Source: Odobenus rosmarus divergens
Lineage: Eukaryota > Chordata > Mammalia > Carnivora > Odobenidae
Direction: 5' to 3'
DNA length: 64,000 nt
Assembly (NCBI RefSeq): GCF_000321225.1
Contig: NW_004450459.1
Coordinates: 950,471 to 1,014,470, forward strand
Below, in pieces: positions 1 through 12,934 of this stretch. The notes beneath the pieces are model-generated. The model searched no databases. It was given only the letters and a program-made list of their open reading frames with translations, and was not told where the DNA came from. The stretch's first letter is position 1; every line of letters starts with the position of its first letter. Position numbers and translations under genes: made by a program.

Positions 1-110
1 AAGCCTGGTCCTCACCACAGAGGTTCTGAGATTCTGATACAATTGGTCTACTGTGGGATGAATCTAATATGCCACCAGGGCTAAGGAGCACTGACCTAGG
101 GATTCAAAAT
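1..110 (+). repeat. Possible MER5A-like remnant
   Basis: The text (gagattctgatacaattggt, then ggagcactgac near the end) faintly resembles the 3' part of a MER5A-type hAT relic. It is weak. Confidence 0.3.
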
Positions 111-732
111 AATCAAAAAGATAGAATTAAGATATAAAATTCATATTAGGAAAAAGTTTATCTTCTTTACCCTAAAGTATGCAGGACCTATGGGAGCTGA
201 ACAGGCAATTTTCTCCTAACCTAAACACATCAGGACCAGTGGAGTAGAATCCAATTTTTGGGAACAAGGAAGCTGCTTCCAAAAATCCCTCATCGTGTGA
301 TCAACTCTCTGGTCAGTTTGATTCTTTTTATTAAAACAATAGGAAAGACTTATCTGGTTTTTCTCCTCGATTTTTCCAGGATAATAATTCTGTAATTACA
401 AGAATGATCCTACTCCATCTTTCAGGGCAGAATATGGTATCCTATGCTTTTGCAGCCTGGAACAGGTAGGCTTTTTTTTTTTTTTTTTGCACTTCATGAG
501 ACTATAATGAAAGTTGAATATGCATATGTACACATAATTTTTATGTGAAATTTCAGTGGGTTCACAAATAACCACCTACAACTAACTCTTCATAAGAGTC
601 CACAGACCCCAGCTTCAGAACTCCTGCTTTATGGACTTGTCTATGAGTTATTAATGGGGATTGGAGAGAAGAAAAGGGGCAAGGGCAGTAAATGAAGCAA
701 TCTGGCCCTGGAAATCCCTAAAGTATACTAGG
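111..732. other. Intron, no gene seen
   Basis: Unremarkable AT-rich sequence with a T run at 472-488. Confidence 0.6.
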
Positions 733-885
733 ACAATGCTTGTCAATTCATGTGCACAAGAATGGCCTGGGGATCTGTTAAACTGCAAATTCTGAGGCAG
801 TAGTCTGTGGTGGGGCCTGAGAGTCTGCACTTCTAACAAGCTGCTCTTTCATACATCAGATCTGAAGGAGCAAGGTACTTGGAAA
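733..885 (+). mobile_element. MER5A-like hAT relic
   Basis: The order of blocks (acaatgcttgtcaattcatg, aagaatggcctggggatctg, aactgcaaattctgaggcag, tggggcctgagagtctgca) follows the MER5A consensus as remembered. Confidence 0.7.
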
Positions 886-2290
886 TGTATGTCACCAACC
901 TTACTGGCTTTTCCTAGTACCTAAAACCATAAATGTACAAGTATTTCCTCCTTTCTTGAAAACCCAATGTAACATATGTTATTTCTCCCAACAAAAAAGG
1001 ATAAAGGAGAAGGTAAACTTAATTCTTTATTTTCAACAGTCTCAGATCTCCAATTGTTAGAACTGTTAAATTCAATAGTGTTTCTTTTCATGGAACCAAA
1101 CATTATCGATTCAATGGAAGTAATTTTTTTTAATCCTAAAAACAGCAGCAAAACAAAACAAAAAACCTCCCCTGGGTGATGGTGCTCAGGAAGAAATGAA
1201 ATTCCATTATGTAGTACAATTTGGTCTTTAAACAAGTTTTGTCTGGAAAAGAATTATGCTTCAAACCAGGTATGAATCCAAACCAACTTTTCTGAACCAG
1301 AAAAAAACATAAAGCCCATTGAGCTACGTGATCCTCCAGGTTATTAGCAATAAGATTTGGAAGTTCAGTGACAGTCATACAGAAAGGTGACCAGAGGCCT
1401 GGGTGTTCACAGCCCATCTTAGGGTTTTAGCTCCAATAATTCTCTCTTTTGAAGAATATTCTTTTTTTCTGATTAGGAGAGTAATAAAAATAATAAACAA
1501 AAGTAACACATATTTTTTTAAAACTTAGAAAATGTCAAAAGATATAAAGAAAACAAAAATATCCATAATTTCAAAACCACTTATTGAGGACCTGTGTACG
1601 GTTATTTTTCCTTCCTGTTTTTTTTCAATGCATTTTAATAACTAGAACCCTACAGTACATAAAGTATTGCAGCACGCTTTTTTCCCAGCAATACATGCAA
1701 GCGCTTGGTGAACAGGGTTTGGTTAACTGGAAGGAAGAATGGAAGTGGGCAGCACAAGTGCCCTCCCAAGTCAACAAAAGCCCTCTGGGAAACTACTATC
1801 ATCCTATCTCTACTTAAAATTCTTGTGCAACTTTACCTAATTGTTGAATAAAGATATTTTATTTTGGATGTGGAGAGAAAAGTCAGACAAACAAATCCAT
1901 ACCTAGAAGGCGAAGTAAGACAAAGTTGAGAGGGGTAAATTATTCCCTTGTAGTTTTAAAGAGGCAATCATGAAATATCACTCTTGTACACATTGGGAAT
2001 GATTAATCTCCCTCCTCTAATTTCTACCTCATGAAAGAAGTGGAAAGAACAGCTATCAAAGGAGAAATGCTAAAACCTCTGGTGAATTTCAACAGAATCA
2101 AGCCATTAGGAAAGGATATAATTCCCTAAACTGAGCAACTCTCAGAGCTGGGTTCAGGAGAACATAGAGCTATACTTTTGCTGTTTCCATACAATTTCAT
2201 TCTACAGTTAAATAGAGATTGATGCAATAGAGCAAACAGAATCTCAGAGAAAGAGCTAAAGGTTTCCCTCCTTAAATAAAAGGAAGAAAA
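886..2290. other. Intron, no gene seen
   Basis: No splice-bounded reading frame, RNA gene or clear repeat was recognised. Short open frames here (for example 921-1235 and 1136-1417 on the minus strand) have no protein-like features. Confidence 0.6.
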
Positions 2291-2294
2291 AAAA

Positions 2295-3215
2295 TACTGA
2301 ATCCATGAACTGGCTAACTGAACAAAATTTACTGAGTCTCCATTATGTTCCACTGTGCTAATTACTGGGAACGAGTGGTTCCCAGGAAGATAAGGTTGCT
2401 GTTCTCATGTAGCTTACATTCCAGAGGAGAGGAGGTAGAGGCAGACAATAAACCAACAAACAAGGAAATGAATGAGATAATTTTCGTTTTATGAAAAGAG
2501 TGACTTGAGGGTGGTGGAACTAATTTAAGAAAGATCTCCCCCACGGAAGGGGCATCTGAGTAACAAGAAGCTGATCAGGAGACCGAGGGTTCTTAAGAAG
2601 AGGGATGAGGAGGTATAGCATCCCCAAGTCTGGAGTGAGCTTGGCAGGTGCCAAGAACAGAAAATTCCCTGTAGCTGAAGAGTACAGGACATGGAAGGCA
2701 GCAGTGGAAGCATCTCAAAGGAAGACTGGACCCAGATTATAAGCCAAGACTGAGAATCTGGATATAGTGAGAAGGCAGGGAGAGGTTTTAGCTAGAAGGG
2801 TGCCATGATCTGATACACATTTTTAAAAGATCTCTCTGGCTACCGTATGGAGAATAGATTGTTATGCAGCATTAGCAGAATCAGGAGGACCCGGTAAGAG
2901 GCTATCTCAATCCTCTGGGCAAAAAATAATGGTGGCTTGGATCATGACCAAGATGGTAACTGTAAAGATGGAGAAATTGGATATATTTTGAGCCAACAGG
3001 ACTTGCCTATGGACTGACTGGATTTGAGCAGTGAGAAAAAGATTTAGGGATTGAATAACTAGGTAGCCGGTAGGGTCATTTATTGAAATAGGGGAAGACT
3101 TGGGGGAAAATAGATTGCAAGGAGGATACAAAATTTGGGTTTGGGTCATATTAAATTCGATATATCAGTTAGATATCCAAACGTCAAATCAAGTAGATAG
3201 TTGAATTTAGGTAAG
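2295..3215 (+). repeat. Ancient interspersed repeat, copy 1
   Basis: This copy contains blocks also found in other copies in the window: tgctgttctcatgtagcttac, ggagaatagattgt, taatggtggcttgg, and a segment like gatatattttgagccaacag. I recognise it as a common, old mammalian repeat but do not assign a family name. Related copies are at 9536-10610, 44290-44960 and 46060-46900. Confidence 0.65.
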
Positions 3216-4529
3216 TAGGAGGAGAGATACAAGTTAATCAAGTATTAGCAAGAAGATTAGATATATATTTTATTGCTCTAAATTTTACTTCAACTATAAT
3301 GCCTTTAAATTTTTAGGTATTCGGAATACTTGTTGATGTTTATGAATAGAGTAAATCATTATAAATTACTTTTAATAGAGTAATTGAGTAAAAACTCTCT
3401 TCTTTTTCTGAGTAGCCAATTCTTGACCCCAGCCAAAAACAGCGATGGCTTTGCTTATCTATATGTCACAAAAGGTTTAGTAATTATCCCAACACCCCCT
3501 GACAGGGGTGATGAGCAATTACTGTCATTACTGCTTTGATCTCTGGACCACTGGAGAAGTACCCCATGGCTTATGGTTTTCATTATCTTTTTCATCTTTA
3601 TTTTAGAGTTTCAAAGTAGAGAACAGTTATAAAAAATAAATTAAAGTAGATTTGCTGTAGCTGAAGTAGAGATCAGAACCCAGAGTTCTCCTTCTCATCC
3701 ACCATAGAGGATTAAAAACAATTTGAAAATAGTTCCATTTTGATATGACTGTGTTACCAAGAAGCTAATGGTACCCTTTTGGAACTCGTTTGGAATGAAA
3801 AAATTTCAACTGAATAGCAAAATTAGTATAATATTTTTCATTATGAATTTTTTTCCCAAGTTGAATTTCATTACAAAACATTAGTCATTTCATGCTTATT
3901 TTTTAAAGCCAAATTTTTATTTAAACATACCATAGAATAAACTTAAGAGAATTTGCAGGTTGTGGAAAATGAACTCCAAGGCTGCCCCAAAGTAAAATCA
4001 CTTGGGAGAACTAAAGGCAATTATATAAAGAACTTGAGACTTGCGATAGTTATGTATGATTGTATCAAACAGAAAAGCTGCCAAGAGTAAAAGAAAAAAA
4101 GGACACACATAATGCCAAATCTAGTAACATGTTATTGCAACACTATCACGGGCACCACATTGCCACACAGAGAAGACGGGTCAGTCCTAAGCAAAACTAT
4201 TGAGTTAAAGCTATCTTGGGTTGCCCAGCATTCCATATTTTGATGCCATTCTAGTCCTACCCTACGTCCCCCCCCTTTAAATGTATCCATATCCTAGAGT
4301 TGCCTTCTGACTAGAGAGTTTTTCAAGCTACTAATTGCTATAGAACCATAATCAGTGGGAAAGGACAGCAAATCCTTCAGGAATGACAATGCTGAGAATC
4401 TCATGCTGGGAGATATATATGCGATCCAGAAGGCTTTTCAGAGTCTTCCTGATCATCCCTCCTGGATGCTGGCCCCATGTGGAATAAAATACTTGCTCTT
4501 ATATACATACAGCAAATAGAGCCCACATT
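3216..4529. other. Intron, no gene seen
   Basis: AT-rich, with possible MIR debris near 3575-3700. Nothing else was recognised. Confidence 0.55.
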
Positions 4530-5335
4530 TCTCAGCATAACATTCAATGCCCTGCACCATCTTCCTTCAAGCCTACATTTTCTGTCTCACATCCCATCCT
4601 CCCCTACACAGAAGCTCCACTCTACACTCATTCCCTGCCCCTCAATATAATGTGAATTCTGGCTTCCATGTTTCTTTAGCACTGTGAGTCCTGGTCTTGT
4701 TCTCCCTCCTCTCCATCCAGTTTTAAGCATTTCCTTTTCCTGGGAGCCTGCCCTCCCCTCTAACCTGCCGGGACCTTGCCTCCCTCCAGCACACAGGCTG
4801 GTAACTGCTGGTAAGGCTCCTTGTTATAAAATCACTGTTGACATTTCTTTCATTAGTTTCCCAAATCTCAGTATTCATGTATCCTTGACTATTTTTCCAT
4901 ATCCACATACTACCTGTTTTGTTTTCATCTGTAATATTTTCTTAAAACGAACAGCTGTATTTTTACTTAATACATTTAATTTTATAGGAAATTTTAGATC
5001 ATGATCATAATGGAAAGCCAATAACACTTTACATAAATTGAAGGTAATTGTAAATATATATACAATAAAAATATAACCATTAATGTAAAAAATGTTTGTC
5101 CATGTCTCCTACCTAAAATTATCTCATATAACACAATTTGGGAGATGCTACTTTATGTCATTGTCTCATATTGAAATTTGTCTTATATCATGTAACTCTT
5201 TATGTGTTTATATTTATTTATCCTAATAAATTGTGAGTTCCTAAAGGAGATCATATATTATACTTTACGTTCCCCAGTGTTTTTATTTAGCGCAGTGCCT
5301 GGCACATGGTAGGCATTAAATATTTGTTCGGTGAA
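4530..5335 (+). repeat. L2 LINE fragment
   Basis: The left part (caatgccctgcaccatcttcc and a C/T-rich coding-like stretch) and the right end (gcagtgcctggcacatgg, then a tail of attaaatatttgtt) follow the L2 3' region. The middle is diverged. Confidence 0.65.
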
Positions 5336-6655
5336 AAAATGACCACAAATATATCAATACTCCCTAGTCATAGTTTGTAGATATATAATCAGCAAAATGA
5401 AGATACTCAATCTTTCAGGTAAACTTAACGAGACCATTTAATTATATACAGAATTTATATATATAGTATACTATCTTGGATATAAAATACATTGTAAATA
5501 AAGAAAAACCTTACATTGCTGTCAGTAGTAACTTAGGCTAGCCACAGGAGAGTCTGGATTTTAAAATTTTAAAGTGATAGCTCTAGATTTTATGAGAGCA
5601 ATAAACAGGAATAGATCCAATGGTTAACTGATGTGCCTTGATTTAGACAAACCTAATAGATTAAAATCCAAGCATACATCAAAGATAAATTAGGGTCAAA
5701 TAGCTTACAGTGCAAAATAAATTTACAATAGAAACTACTTAAACAGCAAATCCTTACTACATTTTAAATATGGTTTGATTCCTATTTTAGGAACATATTT
5801 ATTAGATAAACTAAGGTGTGTTCTATCACCAAAATAAACACAAATAGATGCAAGGGAGAGAAAAAGCTGGAAAAAAAAAATCCCAGAAATTTTCAGATCT
5901 GAACTGGAGATTTAGTTAATATAGTATCTAATTTTTTTTTAAGCTTTGAACTGTTCCTTCCCAAAGGGCAAGGTTTTACTTTTAAGAAGAAAAAAGCTGC
6001 TTACAAGAATTTTAAAAGCTAAATAGGGAAACTGTTTGGGGTGGTGGGAATTATTCCAGTCGCTATGCCTTATGTGGGAAAAATAAATAAAATTTAACAA
6101 TAAGCTTTCTATATCTATGTCCTTTAATTATCTCAAACACAGAAAAATAAAGTAAAATCTGCTTTGAAATTATCAAATAATCTTCTGCTAAATTTATAAG
6201 GGTTCTTGCTCAATTTTATCAGCCACGCCACTGTTTCTGCCATTTCAGGATGAACACTATATGGAGGGGAACCACAATGAGAAATGTGCATGAACGTGTG
6301 CGGGTGTAACCCTCCATTCCAGATGCCCACAAATACATAATACTATTCAGTGACCTACCTCCTCCTACATGAACAATCACAAAATGTCAGAGTAGGAATA
6401 GATCTTAAAAATCCTCTAGTATAACTCCTTCAAATATGAAAATTGGCCCCAAAGAAAGGAAGTTATTTTCCCAACTTTGAAAGACAAGCCAAGTTGAATG
6501 AAGAGACCCACTTGGACCAGAGTCCTGCTACCCAAAGTGTCCATCTCACCTTGTCCACCTACAAGATAAGAGAGCAGGTCCAGAGAAATATCCAATGCAT
6601 TATTGCCTTGTTCTCTGCTCTTCTCTCAAAATCTGTTTTCAGAAATATAATATCT
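5336..6655. other. Intron, no gene seen
   Basis: AT-rich sequence without a recognised feature. Confidence 0.55.
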
Positions 6656-7785
6656 AAAATAGCTCTTACCAAATGAACCATTGGGACTTCATCAAGATAA
6701 AAAGCTTTTGCACAGCAAAGGAAACAGTCAACAAAAGCAACCTACCGAATGGGAGAAGATATTTGCAAATGACACATCAGATAAAGGGCTAGTATCCAAG
6801 ATCTATAGAGAACTTCTCAAACTCAACACCCAAAAAACAAATAATCCAGTCAGGAAATGGGCAGAAGATATGAACAGACCTTTCTCCAAAGAAGACATCT
6901 AAATGGCCAACATTTGAAAAAATACTCCACATCACTTGGCATCAGGGAAATACAAATCAAAACCACAATGAGATACCACCTCACACTAGTCAGAATGGCT
7001 GAAATTAACAAGTCAGGAAACAACAAATGTTGGTGAGGATGCACAGAAGGGGAACCCTCTTACACTGCTGGTGGAAATGCAAGCTGGTACAGCCACTCTG
7101 GAAAACAGTATGGAGGTTCCTTAAGAAGTTAAAAATAGAGCTACCCCATGACCCAGCAATTGCACTACTAGGGATTTACCCCAAAGATAGAAATGTAGTG
7201 ATCCCAAGGGGCACTTGCACCCCAATGTTTATAGCAGCAATGTCCACAATAGCCAAACCATGGAAAGAGCCCAGATGTCCATCAACAGATGAATGGATAA
7301 AGAAGATGTGGCATATATATATATACAATGGACTATTACCCAGCCATCAGAAAGGATGGAATCTTACCATTTACATCGACGTGGATGGAACTGGAGGGTA
7401 TTTTGCTGAGTGAAATAAGTCAATCAGAGAAAGGCAATTATCATATAGTTTCACTCAAATGTGGAACATAAGAAACAGTGCAGAGGATCATAGGGGAAGG
7501 GAGGGAAAACTGAATGGGAAGTCATCAGAGAGGGAGGGAAACCATGAGAGACTCTTAACTATAGGAAACAAACTGAGGGTTGCTGGAGGGGAGGTTGCGG
7601 GGGATGGGGTAACTGCGTGATGGGCATTAAGGAGGGCATGTGATGTGATGAGCACTGGGTGTTATATGCAATATAACTGATGAATAACTGAACACTACAT
7701 CTGAAACTAATGATGTAATAGATGTTGGCTAGTTGAATTTAAATTTAAAAAATAAAATGGTAAAATAAAATAAAATAGCTTTACC
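6656..7785 (+). mobile_element. 5'-truncated L1 (ORF2 C-terminus and 3' UTR) with TSD
   Basis: The insert runs between two near-identical copies of aaaatagctcttacc (6656-6670) and aaaatagctttacc (7772-7785). It contains the end of L1 ORF2 with stops and frameshifts (pieces like [15 protein letters not shown] near 6760 and [19 protein letters not shown] near 7065), then a carnivore-type L1 3' UTR (gagactcttaactatagg, gagcactgggtgttatatg) and an AATAAA-type tail. It is not able to move on its own. Confidence 0.92.
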
Positions 7786-8154
7786 TTAAAGCACAAGGAC
7801 AGGGTAACTTTCAGGAGAATGTTTATCCAGTCACAAATACAGGTTAGGGATAGGGCAGGGTGGCTGGTTGGGAACTGGAGCCAATCTGTAACCCAAGCTT
7901 CAGATGATTCCGGTGACCTCCCTCATTCAGCCCTATGTCTTCAGACTGGGTTAGGTGCTGGGGAAGTACCTGCCTCACTGGACTGTTGTAAGTTAGAAGC
8001 ACCTAGTACAGGGTCTGAAAAATAGCAAGTGTTCAATAAACTTCAGCCTCAACAACCTGACCCCAACCTACCCTCTCTCCAGGCCACACACACCCTCCCA
8101 GCACCTCTTCTATATGCCTGTCAAACTAGACCAGTGTCTTTCCCTACCTTACTA
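7786..8154. other. Intron, no gene seen
   Basis: The two open frames here (7819-8025 and part of 8029-8364) are not supported by splice sites or by any recognised protein family. Confidence 0.55.
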
Positions 8155-8540
8155 CATATACTAGGTGCTGGGCTTTGTGCTAAGCAGTATATGTGCATTG
8201 TATCAGCTAATTCCAACTATCACAGATGTAGGCACTATTATTATTGTCTTACTACAAGTAAATTCCATGAAGGTCAAAATTTTTGCCTGTTGTATTCACT
8301 GTTATTTCCCAGATTTCTAGAACATGAGTTTGCACATAGGACTTGCTCAATAAATATTTGTTGAATGAATGAATATCTATTTTATGGATGAGGAAACTGA
8401 GGCTGAAAGAGACGAGGCCATTTGCCTGAGGTCACACATCTAGTAACACAGTTACTAGATGGTGAAACCAGGATTCAAACCACAGTCTGACTGATAGAAA
8501 TGCCCATGATCTTTAACCACTCTCCCATCCTCTTAAATGG
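8155..8540 (-). repeat. MIR split by an L2 fragment
   Basis: MIR in reverse orientation: the left piece (ctaggtgctgggctttgtgc to ctattattattg) and the right piece (ttatggatgaggaaactgag to gattcaaacca). Between them (about 8246-8374) lies an L2-type 3' end in plus orientation, with aaattccatgaagg and a tail of tcaataaatatttgttgaa. Confidence 0.8.
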
Positions 8541-9535
8541 GAGAGTGATGATTGAGTCAGACAAGGTGCTAATTTTGAGTCATCCCACATAGACTTGCTA
8601 TCACAGACTAAAAAGACAGAGAGATCATATTTATTCTGTCCCTTAACTGTAAGAGATTATTTTGTCTCCTAAAAAAATCAAGGCTTATAAATGGATACAT
8701 TTACTTTTACGCAAACACTAATGAAATTTCCTTGTGGTTCCCAAAATAATAAAATAATTCACTCAGGCAAACCTACTTAAGAAGACAAATATTTCTCTCA
8801 TTTGGTAGATTTTCTTTGATCGACTCCAATTTAATCTATATCACAGAACTATCCTAAGGAAGAAATTGTTTTTTCTATAGAAAACTAAAAAAAATTTAGA
8901 ATTTGGGTGCTCTCCTAATCAATGCTGACTGGTTGAGAAGGTCAAAAGAATTATTATATAAAAAGCTAAATAAACTGAAGCCTCGGGATATAGCTGTTTC
9001 AAAAAAAATTATTCAGGTGAAAATACTTTATTGTCCACAATCAAGTAAATTCCTATAGGAGGAAACAACTTTTTAGTTATTAAAGGCTCTAGTGTTTGCA
9101 TCATAGCCATAATTTCATTGTTAATTATGATCCAGATTTAAATACCCAGTGTTTCGTATACATTGTATTGGGAACTTTGGCTACCAGAAAGCAGGGAGCA
9201 GATATGTTACCTGTAATATATGATACTAAAACTTGAGGGTCCTCTATGTGTAAAAGCTCATGTAGAGAAAAGTTACAAGCAAGCTCATTACTACAAACAT
9301 TCAATCAGATCTAAGTGATTAAAAAAGTGGTTTGCAAATATTTATGTCAGCACCAATCTTGTAAATAGCTATCATCCCCCTAGTGAATAACAATTCATGC
9401 TAGTGGGTAGTAGGGAATGCTGATTTGATTTCTTTACCTGGTTATTTTACTACTTTGTGTCTCCTAGGAAAAATATGGATATTAAAAATACATATAACCA
9501 GGCAGACTAGTAATTCTTTAGCTCTTGTTTCAAAG
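8541..9535. other. Intron, no gene seen
   Basis: AT-rich sequence without a recognised feature. Confidence 0.55.
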
Positions 9536-10610
9536 TAAATATTTCTTGAGTACCTACCCTACTTCTGGCACTCTACTAATTGCTGGAAACATGAAGATGA
9601 AAAAGATTTGATCTCTGCTTTCATATTTATGTTCAGGAGAGAAGCTAATCATGATATTTCAATCCAACAAACATTGATTCAGCAGCATTTTAGCAAAGTT
9701 TCAATAAATGTTAGTGACTTTAACTGAATTCTAGACTGAAGGAGTTGAAAAAAGCAAAGATCAGGAGATAGGAAGATGCATTTTGGGTCCTGTAATTGGC
9801 AAGAATTCCAATGTGACTTAGTGTGAACAATGTTTGGGCAATGTGTCTAGAAATGAGACTCAAGAAGTAGTTGAAATGATTTCAACTGAAATGATTCAAA
9901 TGCCATCCTAAGGGTTTGCATTTTATGCTGGAAGCAATAGAGAGTTTTCAGAGACTTGAAATGAGTGACATGGTCACATTAGGACTGTAAAAATCTAACT
10001 ACAGAAGGAGTACTCCAGAGAGATGGCAAGAATCAACAATGTAGGGCTATAAGCTATCACTTTTAAAGGTTATAGATCCCAGAGTCCTTTGTAAGTAAAA
10101 CTGATAGAATTTGACAACCAATTGGATATTGGACATGAAATTAAAGGGAGGAGTAGAATCAAGGATGATGGTAAGGTCTCTAGGCTGCTAAAAGAATGGT
10201 GATTTCATTAAATAACTCAGACAACTCAAGAGGAAGACTAAAGTCAGGGCACAAGTGCAGGAAACTTTGGGATGTGTAGCATTTGAGAAGACAGCAAAAG
10301 ATCCAAGTAGAAATGACCTGTGGATCCTTGGAGCTTCAGAAATGAAAGAAGCTTAGTGACCTTCGTTCAACGTAATGGTCAGAATGCACTAACGAGACTA
10401 CGAAGGGATAGAGTGAAGAGCAAAAGAGAGAGCAGAGGATAGCTCCTTTGGAGATGCCAGCAATTCAAGACCAGGTAAAGGAGATGAGCCACGGCAGGTA
10501 CAACAAGGAACGCTGAGGCAGGTGGTGAATCAGAGTGAGCCCTACAACATGGAGTGATGACAGCCAGGGGAAGAGTTTCAAGGAGGCAGGGATGGTAGGC
10601 ACTGTCAGCC
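9536..10610 (+). repeat. Ancient interspersed repeat, copy 2
   Basis: This resembles the repeat at 2295-3215: it begins tttcttgagtacctaccc, later has gcaatagagagttttcagag and ggtcacattaggactg. It continues into the left arm of the inverted repeat (ccaggggaagagtttcaagg). Confidence 0.6.
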
Positions 10611-10975
10611 ACTCCAGCGAGAATGAAAAGATGACTAAGAAGACCTGATACTTAGGGGACCAGTATTTACTGAAGCAAATGTTTTTACTGTGGTTTGATC
10701 AAATGGTCATCTAGGCAATATCCAGTCATGCACGAGTAATAGAGCTGTCAGAGGGATAAAAGTCACTGGATTCTCTAAGACTGGTCAGCTGAACAGCGAG
10801 AAAACCCTATTGCTTGGTAGGTGTTGCATGCTCCAGCAAACATCGCTGTACAGACAGACCGGCCATTAACGAGGCCTGAGGCAACTCACCGAACAGCCTC
10901 CATGCGCTCTGATTGTCTTACCACAGTACAAGGAGAGCAAGCCTCTGCAGTAGATTTCCTTTCACCTTTTCCTTT

Positions 10976-11091
10976 CAGATTGCTTTTTTTTTTTTAAAGG
11001 TTGCAAAGCGTTTTTTTAAAGGTTTTATTTATTTATTCAGGAGAGACAGAATGAGAGAGAGAGGCAGAGGGAGAAGCAGATTGCTTTTTTT
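10976..11091 (-). mobile_element. CAN-SINE fragment inserted in the left arm
   Basis: The sequence between the two copies of cagattgctttttt (10976-10989 and 11077-11090) holds a truncated minus-strand SINE: an A/T-rich tail (ttttatttatttatt), then the GAGA-rich part ending gggagaagcaga. The 101-bp displacement equals the length difference of the two inverted-repeat arms, so the right arm preserves the empty site. Confidence 0.9.
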
Positions 11092-11164
11092 TTCTTTTCT
11101 CTAACACAATGTTTATAGAGTGGGGTGGGGGGGGGAGTCAGGAGTTTTACATATTTGTAGATTA

Positions 11165-11255
11165 GAACCTATACAGGTTGGGTGACTCGCCCAGGGCCCC
11201 AGAGCTAGGAAATGGCTGTACTGGTGAGGCCAGGAAATCTCCCAAGTCACAGTAA
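11165..11255 (-). repeat. MIR fragment in the left arm
   Basis: The text caggttgggtgactcgcccag followed by a 'gagctaggaaatggc' block matches the reverse complement of the MIR core. Its mirror copy is in the right arm near 13295-13385. Confidence 0.7.
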
Positions 11256-11776
11256 TTATTCTGCCCTCCCTGATCCTTTCTGTTTTAGGACGCTTTTCCC
11301 AAAGCCCTGGATTTCTGTCCTGCTATCTTACCTGACTAAACTAAAATCACTACATTAAGCTAAATTACTAAAACACAGATCTGTTCTGAGTTGAGGAATG
11401 TCAGGTAGGGACATCCTTTACTGATTGGTCGTCAATTGTCTATAAAAAGAGGAGAAGGGGAAGAGCAGGTGAAGTGTGGGGGAAAAGAAACTGAGATTTT
11501 ATAATAAGTTTCATTATTTAAGGTCACCAGGATATTTCTCTTTTTGCCTATTAATAAAATGGCAGGAAAAGAACGATGATACCAGTCACTCAACGTATTT
11601 CAGAGCTGGCAGGTAACAGTTGGACAATTCAGAGAGAAAATTCTAGAAAATAGGAACCTCTAAGAAATTCAGGGGAAAAAAGCAGTTATAAAAGAGGCAA
11701 TGTGACTATTGAGTGGTGACTTTCCATTCTGGACTGCTAGAACTAGAACCATCTAGGGGCCAATGAGATTCTCATA

Positions 11777-11844
11777 GGAAAGCAAGTAACAACAACAAAA
11801 AAATAGCAAAAAAAAAAAAAAAAAAAAAAAGGAAAGCAAGTAAC
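11777..11844 (+). mobile_element. Poly(A)-only insertion with 14-bp target duplication
   Basis: The 14-mer ggaaagcaagtaac occurs at 11777-11790 and again at 11831-11844. Between them lies only a short A-rich stretch (aacaacaaaaaaatagc) and a long A run. This has the form of an extremely 5'-truncated L1-mediated insertion in plus orientation. Confidence 0.8.
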
Positions 11845-12934
11845 ATATGTCAGTTTGTTGCATGTTTTCCTAATTTAGATGAAAGCAATATTAGCAGTGG
11901 GATGTAAAAGCTAACTCCATCAAAACCAGGTATCCTTCAGAGCTAAACAGAGCTATAAAGAGAGATTTAGGAATTTCAAGGTAAAAGTGGTAGACAATGC
12001 CACTGAAATTGAAAAGATAATTTTAAAAAATGTTGGTAGACCAAGAAGATGATTATGTAAAGAATCCTGATACTGAAGCTTATGTAGAAAAAGAAGAGCC
12101 AAAGAAGGGGTGGTCTGAGACATGGGAAGAAAATGAGAGAAGGAGACCAGAAGGATTCAAACTATCAGTGACTGCTCTGAGGTTAAGGACTAACGATTCA
12201 AAATATGCCTTAGGATTTGGCAGGAAGAGAATACTCAACTTCAGTGAAAGCTTCCAGTAAAGTGGTGGGGAGAAAGCCAAATTAAATTAGAGTGAACAAT
12301 AAATGGAAATGAATGGAGTGGCCACATCAGGGTAGAACCATCTTTTAAGATGTTTGTTCCTGACGGGAAGGCAGAGAGAGAGCGAAATAAAGAGAAAAAC
12401 TGCATTGAAAGATGGCTATTTTATAATGGGGGAGAAGCGAGCATCGGAGAAGGAGTCTGAGGAGAAAGGAGAGCTGAAAAAATGAAGCTCTGGAAAAGGT
12501 GGGTGGGCGAAGGGTCCAGTGTAGATGAGGAGGGGATGGCCCTGGACAGAAGGAGGGACGTCCCTGGGGTAGAGGTAAGGAGCGAGGACCAGCGTCGCAG
12601 CAGGTCATTTTAGAGGTTGGAGCTCCTGCCAGATACTTTCTCTGTGATTGAGGAGCCAGTTTTCACTGAATGTGACTAAGGTAGAGGTTAGTGAGGGCCT
12701 CACAGAAAGAAGAAAAGCTTTGGATCACTACTGTGGTCAGAGAGAGGGTGCGTGGTGCGCATGTTGAAATAGATCAGATGACCGATGGGAAAAGCTTCAA
12801 CTGAGGCAGGGACAGGATGGAGCTAGAGAGAAGGCAGTGTGGGGACAGAAGTGAGGCCGGGCAGGCGGGTGCTGCGGGCCCTATCAGATGCCTGTGTTGG
12901 GATTCAGGACCCTCAAGGAGGGCTCAAAGGCAGT

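Larger units (their letters stand above)
10560..11424 (+). repeat. Inverted repeat, left arm (source copy)
   Basis: This 865-bp segment is present again, reverse-complemented, at 13126-13889. The match begins at the ACAGCC of 10560 and ends at the ACTGA of 11424. Long blocks are identical by eye, and only a handful of single-base differences were seen, mostly in the 11100-11424 part. The left arm is 101 bp longer only because of a SINE fragment at 10991-11076. The arm begins within a diverged ancient repeat that continues without a break across 10560, which marks this as the original locus. It contains no gene, only an old MIR and unremarkable intron sequence. Confidence 0.95.

Noticed and set aside
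7027..7413. 128-residue open frame as a gene
   Set aside because: It is the C-terminal part of L1 ORF2 in a truncated element, not a host gene.
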